From: UMGS172 sp045649545
Lineage (GTDB): Bacteria > Bacillota > Clostridia > Oscillospirales > Acutalibacteraceae
DNA length: 56,548 nucleotides
Assembly (NCBI GenBank): GCA_045649545.1
Contig: JAZRQE010000016.1
Span: 1 to 56,548 of the forward strand
Direction: 5' to 3'
Shown: piece by piece, positions 54,330 to 56,548 of the stretch
Layout: each line of letters begins with the position of its first letter
Position numbering within the stretch: the first letter of the stretch is position 1
The notes under the pieces: model-generated
Told to the model about the DNA's origin: nothing
The model's database searches: none
Seen by the model: only the letters and a program-made list of their open reading frames with translations
Program-made: the position numbers and the translations under genes

Positions 54330-56548
54330 ATGGAATTGCAACGGTTAGATAAAGTATTCGGCAGTATTTTGGACGGCTTTGACGATAACGTCAAGGGCGG
54401 TCTTATTGAGCGTTGTACTGTTGATACCGATAAAAGAGAAATATTTTGTCGTTGCAGTTTTTTAAAGTACATAAAAAGAGCAGAAATTATAAAGCTTTCC
54501 GACCATATTGCTGCTGCTTTAAAACTTAACGGTATGAAGTTTCAAGTGAAGTATAAAGAAGACAGCTACAGTTCTTTAGCGGCAGAGGATATAGCACTGG
54601 AGCTTCGTGCTTCAAATGTTATGCTCAACGGCTATTTTAACGGTGCAGAGTTTAACGTATCAGATGGAGCTGAAAAAAATTCTATTACCGATATTAACCT
54701 AAAATTCGGTGGAATGGAAGTTATAAAAGAGTGTAATTTTGAACGTCAGTTTTGTAATATAGTTGCTGAACGCTTTGGTATTGAGGCTCAAGTTAGATTT
54801 TCGGGACAACTTGAAAATGTTGAGATTAAAGCCCCTGAATACAAGCAAGAGCCTATAAAGGTTTCGCAATCGGGCGGTAACGGCGGTGCTTCGCAAAACA
54901 AAACTGAAGGTCGCAAGGTTATAGGACTTCAAATACCCGAAAATGCCGATATTTTACCTGATACTATTATGCAGGTGTACGGTAAAAAATTGAGTGGTTC
55001 GCTAATTCCTTTATCACAGGTTAATCCCGAGGATGACGCATGTCTTGTATGGGGTGAAGTATTTTTCAGCGAACTTAATGCGACTAAAAAGGGTACGGGC
55101 TACCGCGTAAAGTTCCAGATTTTTGACGGTACTAATTCAATTACCGTCAAAACGCTTATAAATAACAATTTGTATGATAATTTTTCCGATGCACTCAAAA
55201 AGGGAAACTGTGTTATTGTGCATGGCATTTATCAAATGGATGACTGGGAAAAGGATTACTGCCTTGATATGGACGGTCTTGCCACGGTCAAGAAAAAACC
55301 TGCTAAAACTGACAATGCCGAGGAAACACGTGTTGAGTTGCATTTACACACAAGTATGTCGCAAATGGATGCCGTTTCACCCGTAAAGAGCATTGTTAAG
55401 CGTGCTTTTAAGTGGGGACACAAGGCAGTTGCAATTACCGACCACGGTGTTGTACAGGCGTTCCCTGACGCTATGAGTGCGTATGATGATATTATGAGTG
55501 ATAATGAGGACGCCGATTTTAAAATTATCTACGGCGTTGAAGATTATTTCGTTAACGATATTGACAATCAGGAAATAGAAGGCGGTATTGACGGCGGGGT
55601 CGATTCGACCACGCTAACCCGTTATCACCAAATAATTTTGGTTAAAAATCAGGCAGGTTTGAAAAACCTTTACCGTTTGATTTCGTATTCTAATTTGAAT
55701 TATTATTTGAAAACCTTTAATAAGGCTAATCCGTCTAAACCCCGTCCGGCTCGTCCGCTTATTCCGAAATCGGTACTTAATAAATACCGTGAGGGATTGA
55801 TAGTCGGCTCGGCTTGTGAGCAGGGTGAAATTTTCCGTGCGATTTTGGATGGAAAATCGGATGAAGAAATCTTAAAATTGGCAGAGTTTTACGATTATCT
55901 TGAAATTCAGCCTCGTGGTAACAATATGTTTATGCTTCGCAACGGTACTGTTAACACCGAGGAAGAATTGCTCAGATTCAACCGCAAGATTATAGAAATT
56001 GCGGATAAATTGGGTAAGCCTGTTGTCGCAACCGGTGACGTTCACTTTCTTGACCCCGAAGACGCAAGACTTCGTACAATTTTAATGGCAGGTCAGGGCT
56101 TTACCGATGCCGAAGACCAAGCACCTCTTTATTTTAAGACCACCGACGAAATGCTCGAAGAATTTTCGTATTTAGGTGAACGAGCCAAAGAGGTTGTAGT
56201 AGATAATCCTCAAAAAATTGCCGAAATGATAGATAAAAATGTCCGCGCAGTGCCAAGCGGTAACTATCCGCCTAAAATTGAAGGTTCGGACGACATTTTG
56301 ACCGAAAAAACCTATCGCAGAGCACACGAAATCTACGGCGACCCGTTGCCTGAGGTCGTAAAAGAACGCCTTGAGCGTGAATTGGATTCGATTATTCGTC
56401 ATGGCTTCTCGGTTATGTATGTTACGGCTCAAAAGTTGGTTGAGTATTCCGAAAGCAAGGGCTATTTGGTTGGCTCGCGTGGTTCGGTTGGTTCGTCTTT
56501 TGCCGCTACAATGGCAGGCATTTCGGAGGTTAACCCGTTAGTTCCGCA
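54330..56548 (+). CDS. polC: DNA polymerase III PolC, N-terminal part, lacking the exonuclease domain
   Basis: Open to the window edge from ATG 54330 (MELQRLDKVFGSIL), this part gives the PolC N-terminal domain, an OB fold (about residues 232-320) and the PHP domain from about residue 336 (ELHLHTSMSQMDAV). In usual PolC a DnaQ-type exonuclease of about 170 residues interrupts PHP after the GLE motif. Here IYGVEDYFVNDIDNQ (about residue 405-418) leads within about 20 residues to RYHQIILVKNQAGLKNL, so it is absent. There is no DxE or HNAxFD motif. All nine expected PHP metal ligands are visible: HLH, SQMD, TDH, GVE, RYH, SAC and GDVH. Pol3 begins at the edge and continues at base 1. Confidence 0.97.
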   Translation, partial: MELQRLDKVFGSILDGFDDNVKGGLIERCTVDTDKREIFCRCSFLKYIKRAEIIKLSDHIAAALKLNGMKFQVKYKEDSYSSLAAEDIALELRASNVMLNGYFNGAEFNVSDGAEKNSITDINLKFGGMEVIKECNFERQFCNIVAERFGIEAQVRFSGQLENVEIKAPEYKQEPIKVSQSGGNGGASQNKTEGRKVIGLQIPENADILPDTIMQVYGKKLSGSLIPLSQVNPEDDACLVWGEVFFSELNATKKGTGYRVKFQIFDGTNSITVKTLINNNLYDNFSDALKKGNCVIVHGIYQMDDWEKDYCLDMDGLATVKKKPAKTDNAEETRVELHLHTSMSQMDAVSPVKSIVKRAFKWGHKAVAITDHGVVQAFPDAMSAYDDIMSDNEDADFKIIYGVEDYFVNDIDNQEIEGGIDGGVDSTTLTRYHQIILVKNQAGLKNLYRLISYSNLNYYLKTFNKANPSKPRPARPLIPKSVLNKYREGLIVGSACEQGEIFRAILDGKSDEEILKLAEFYDYLEIQPRGNNMFMLRNGTVNTEEELLRFNRKIIEIADKLGKPVVATGDVHFLDPEDARLRTILMAGQGFTDAEDQAPLYFKTTDEMLEEFSYLGERAKEVVVDNPQKIAEMIDKNVRAVPSGNYPPKIEGSDDILTEKTYRRAHEIYGDPLPEVVKERLERELDSIIRHGFSVMYVTAQKLVEYSESKGYLVGSRGSVGSSFAATMAGISEVNPLVP
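56408..56548. repeat. terminal direct repeat, copy 2
   Basis: Identical to bases 1-141. Merging the copies keeps the polC frame: 54330 plus 695 codons reaches the codon numbered 8 at the window start. Confidence 0.9.

Noticed and set aside
55540..55630. Frameshift or broken polC at the missing exonuclease site
   Set aside because: The frame is unbroken and both PHP halves keep their metal ligands, so a clean domain loss fits better than decay.

Overview
The window reads as chromosomal DNA of an uncultured anaerobic member of the Clostridia (Bacillota), probably an Oscillospirales-like gut or rumen lineage. The evidence is a PolC-type replicative polymerase, RNase M5, a YerC-type TrpR protein, pflBA behind a ZTP riboswitch, a THF riboswitch before an ECF folate S component, a tryptophan T-box and short palindromic intergenic repeats. 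No 16S rRNA is present, so the genus cannot be fixed. Almost all genes are on the + strand. The last 141 bases repeat the first 141 exactly, and polC reads in frame across that join (54330 to the end, then 1-1744). The sequence therefore behaves as a closed 56,407-bp assembly path, although its content is core chromosome and no replication or partition genes are visible.

Layout: (1) 1-4126: end of polC, a GNAT acetyltransferase, luxS and a G5/M23 cell-wall peptidase. (2) 4254-6741: an extracytosolic flavin module with an FMN-binding lipoprotein, ApbE flavin transferase, NusG-II protein and Gx/HepS-I membrane protein. (3) 6819-9167: two family-2 glycosyltransferases. (4) 9216-11155, minus strand: nadA-mnmA. 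(5) 11519-23586: rpoB-rpoC, then rpsL-rpsG-fusA-tuf, with separate promoters. (6) 23743-26175: yerC, a methyltransferase, hslO and five tRNAs (Val, Asp, Phe, Gly, Cys). (7) 26176-29642: an accessory stretch with a palindrome array, two small membrane-protein cassettes with matching flanks, an IS200-type element, a small Cys-rich/membrane/XRE module with palindromic operators, and GTAGGG-ended repeats. (8) 29643-36679: rarA, two bacterial-PH-domain membrane proteins, THF riboswitch-folT, a HAD phosphatase, a DUF218 protein, and a Trp T-box before a lone trpB. (9) 36775-40141: ZTP riboswitch-pflB-pflA. (10) 40187-44993: comEC-like, holA, rnmV and a WYL regulator. (11) 45061-56548: rpsB-tsf, an XRE/membrane-protein insertion, then pyrH-frr-uppS-cdsA-dxr-rseP-ispG-polC.

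The genes cover transcription, translation, replication, isoprenoid and phospholipid synthesis, mixed-acid fermentation and one-carbon metabolism. RNA control is prominent: THF, ZTP and T-box leaders are all visible.

Two observations stand out. PolC lacks the DnaQ-like proofreading exonuclease normally inserted in its PHP domain, yet all nine expected PHP metal ligands are present. The ZTP riboswitch upstream of pflB has a linker of more than 200 nt that folds on paper into two consecutive domains, each with a closing stem and three hairpins. All readings are by eye from the sequence; no database search or folding program was run.
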